Part shown: positions 25,107-26,440 of the stretch, in pieces
Layout: each line of letters starts with the position of its first letter
How positions within the stretch are numbered: the stretch's first letter is position 1
Assembly: GCA_003233075.1 (NCBI GenBank)
Contig: QIKQ01000225.1
Location: 1 to 26,440 of the forward strand
DNA: 26,440 bases
Origin: Gammaproteobacteria bacterium
GTDB lineage: Bacteria; Pseudomonadota; Gammaproteobacteria; SZUA-21
Direction: 5' to 3'
Program-made: the position numbers and the translations under genes
The notes under the pieces: model-generated
Databases searched by the model: none
Seen by the model: the letters and a program-made list of their open reading frames with translations, nothing else
What the model was told of the DNA's origin: nothing

Positions 25107-26105
25107 ATGGTTAAAGGACAGGGACAAGTAGCAATAAGCGAAATTCATTGGCTAATGGATATGCTGCAATCGATTGATGTCGGTCTAGTCGTTTTGGACG
25201 TAGATCGAAAAATACATCTTTGGAATGGTTTTATGGAAAACCACAGCGGACTAAGCCCAACTGGATTAATAGGCAGAGATATTTTATCCGTCTTTCGAGA
25301 TATTCCCGAAGCTTGGCTTTGTCGCAAGCTTAAGTCTGTTTTTTTACTGGAAAGTCGCTCATTCACTACGTGGGAGCAACGTCCCTTCTTATTTAAATTT
25401 AAAAACTATCATCCTATTACCGGCGCTAGTAATTTTATGTATCAAAATATTACTTTTATGCCGCTACTGTCTGCTGATGGTAAAGTTGACCGCGTAGGGA
25501 TGATTATCTATGATGTCACAGACATCGCGGTCAATAAAAACAATCTTAAAAAAGCCAATAATGAACTTGAATCACTTAGCCGTACCGATGGACTTACACA
25601 ACTAAATAATAGATCTTACTGGGAAGAATGCTTATCCCATGAGTTTTTTCGCTCACAACGTTCGAAACAACCTTGTACTTTAATTATGTTTGATATCGAT
25701 CACTTTAAAAAAGTGAACGATACGTATGGACATCAGGCCGGCGATGAAGTTATACAAGAAACTTCTCTTTCTTTGCGAAAAGCAAATAGGCTGACCGATA
25801 TATCAGGACGATACGGCGGAGAAGAATTTGTAGTTATATTGGTCGATTGTAATGCTAAAAATGCTAAAATTTTTGCGGAAAGACTGCGCCGCGAAATTCA
25901 AAACCATACGGTTAAATATGATAATCATGAGATAAAATGGACTATCAGCTTAGGAATAGCGGAATATAACGATAAACTTAAAACCCACAAAGCATGGATA
26001 GAATGTGCTGACCAAGCATTGTATGTCGCTAAAGAAAATGGCAGAAACCAGACCATTGTTTCTGGAAACAACAATAAACCTAGCAAAGCTCAATCGGCAA
26101 AATAA
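25107..26105 (+). CDS. PAS-GGDEF diguanylate cyclase
   Basis: A 332 aa soluble diguanylate cyclase that makes c-di-GMP from GTP. Residues about 12-140 form a PAS sensor (IDVGLVVLDVDRKIHLWNGF, closing with IIYDVTDI), then a helical signalling linker and the GGDEF domain from about 157. The catalytic GGEEF lies at 237-241 (GRYGGEEFVVIL), the metal aspartate at about D196 (FDIDHFKKVNDTYGH), and an inhibitory I-site RLTD at 228-231, five residues upstream of GGEEF. It should therefore be active and subject to product inhibition. It starts one base after the response-regulator stop and is probably its output or partner. No membrane segment is seen. Its stop is 4 bp from the convergent ycgL stop. 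Confidence 0.94.
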   Translation: MVKGQGQVAISEIHWLMDMLQSIDVGLVVLDVDRKIHLWNGFMENHSGLSPTGLIGRDILSVFRDIPEAWLCRKLKSVFLLESRSFTTWEQRPFLFKFKNYHPITGASNFMYQNITFMPLLSADGKVDRVGMIIYDVTDIAVNKNNLKKANNELESLSRTDGLTQLNNRSYWEECLSHEFFRSQRSKQPCTLIMFDIDHFKKVNDTYGHQAGDEVIQETSLSLRKANRLTDISGRYGGEEFVVILVDCNAKNAKIFAERLRREIQNHTVKYDNHEIKWTISLGIAEYNDKLKTHKAWIECADQALYVAKENGRNQTIVSGNNNKPSKAQSAK

Positions 26106-26109
26106 TGAC

Positions 26110-26355
26110 TTAACTAACGTGTATCTTTGGCGGTAGCTGTAAATAATAAGCCTTTTCAGCTAGTTGAAATTTTACTTTATCAATATCTGCATTTGCCAAT
26201 TTCATAGTTTTCTCTAAATCTAAACTCATTACAAATTCAAGATCGCCGAGAATAGCCAACATTGAATCTGGAAGGATTTCGAACTTACTCTTTTCGAGTA
26301 TGTACAAATAGGTTTCGCTTTTCTTGAGAGATTTGTATATAAAACATTCAGTCAT
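26110..26355 (-). CDS. ycgL: YcgL domain protein
   Basis: An 81 aa protein of the YcgL family (DUF709), with the family landmarks CFIYKSLKKSETYLYI, an LPDSML segment, LANADIDKVK and the closing YYLQLPP. The family is small, mostly restricted to Gammaproteobacteria, and its biochemical role is not established. It has no signal peptide. The gene is slightly shorter at the C-terminus than E. coli YcgL. It is convergent with the diguanylate cyclase, and its upstream neighbour is outside the window. Confidence 0.85.
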   Translation of the reverse strand: MTECFIYKSLKKSETYLYILEKSKFEILPDSMLAILGDLEFVMSLDLEKTMKLANADIDKVKFQLAEKAYYLQLPPKIHVS

Positions 26356-26412
26356 AATTGAAGCCGTATATTTAATATGTTCATCTAAACAATAATCCTA
26401 GACTCAGCTTAC

Positions 26413-26430
26413 CCCGCAGCTTGCTGCGGG
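26413..26430. repeat. GC-rich hairpin at the window edge
   Basis: CCCGCAGC and GCTGCGGG are perfect arms separated by TT. No T run follows on either strand, so it is either a terminator of a neighbouring gene without a clear tail or a REP/IS-end-like hairpin. The element is cut short by the window, so it cannot be resolved. Confidence 0.45.
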
Positions 26431-26440
26431 CACAACCCAT

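Overview
The window suggests an AT-rich gammaproteobacterium, probably a sulfur oxidizer. Three observations support this: a YcgL-family gene near the right edge (a family typical of Gammaproteobacteria), a complete soeABC-type cytoplasmic sulfite dehydrogenase operon, and heavy c-di-GMP type signalling. Coding density is low, with many 300-900 bp AT-rich gaps. I see no rRNA, tRNA, CRISPR array or phage module. No species is claimed.

Layout from left to right. 1-1400: the tail of an unidentified gene, a gene-free stretch, and a decayed IS200-type insertion sequence whose transposase has one nonsense codon and one frameshift, with end hairpins still visible. 1562-2557: a HEAT-like protein with three C-terminal membrane helices. 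3037-7744 (minus): soeC, soeB and soeA, transcribed soeA to soeC. 8252-10382: a DUF3391/HD-GYP gene and an HDOD gene, tail to tail. 10915-11925 (minus): a lone SsuA/TauA/NMT1-like binding protein with its own strong Shine-Dalgarno and terminator. 12366-14880: three envelope proteins (secreted unknown, small membrane protein, exported von Willebrand A protein). 14989-15140: a GC-rich 150 bp inverted-repeat element that looks like a MITE. 15648-16667: an unknown protein with TPR-like helices and a C-terminal anchor. 16688-19818 (minus): an exported MORN/YwqK-like repeat protein followed 8-32 bp later, depending on the start used, by a cytochrome P450. 20696-23196: a small coiled-coil protein, a four-helix membrane protein and an exported TPR protein ending at a 38 bp perfect palindrome. 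23630-24109: a long leader with an rrn-type boxA and alternative hairpins. 24110-26105: a two-gene operon of a REC-CheC response regulator and a PAS-GGDEF diguanylate cyclase. 26110-26355 (minus): ycgL.

How they work together: SoeABC oxidizes cytoplasmic sulfite at the membrane and passes electrons to the quinone pool. If the lone binding protein takes up sulfonates, these could supply sulfite, but no sulfonate-cleaving enzyme is visible. The HD-GYP, HDOD, REC-CheC and GGDEF proteins form a signalling theme. The HD-GYP protein has lost the histidine of its HD dyad and the CheC domain keeps only one canonical site, so sensing or binding roles are plausible. No established defence or other multi-gene novel system is evident; the most unusual items are the boxA leader, the degenerate HD-GYP, the YwqK-P450 pair and the inverted-repeat element.
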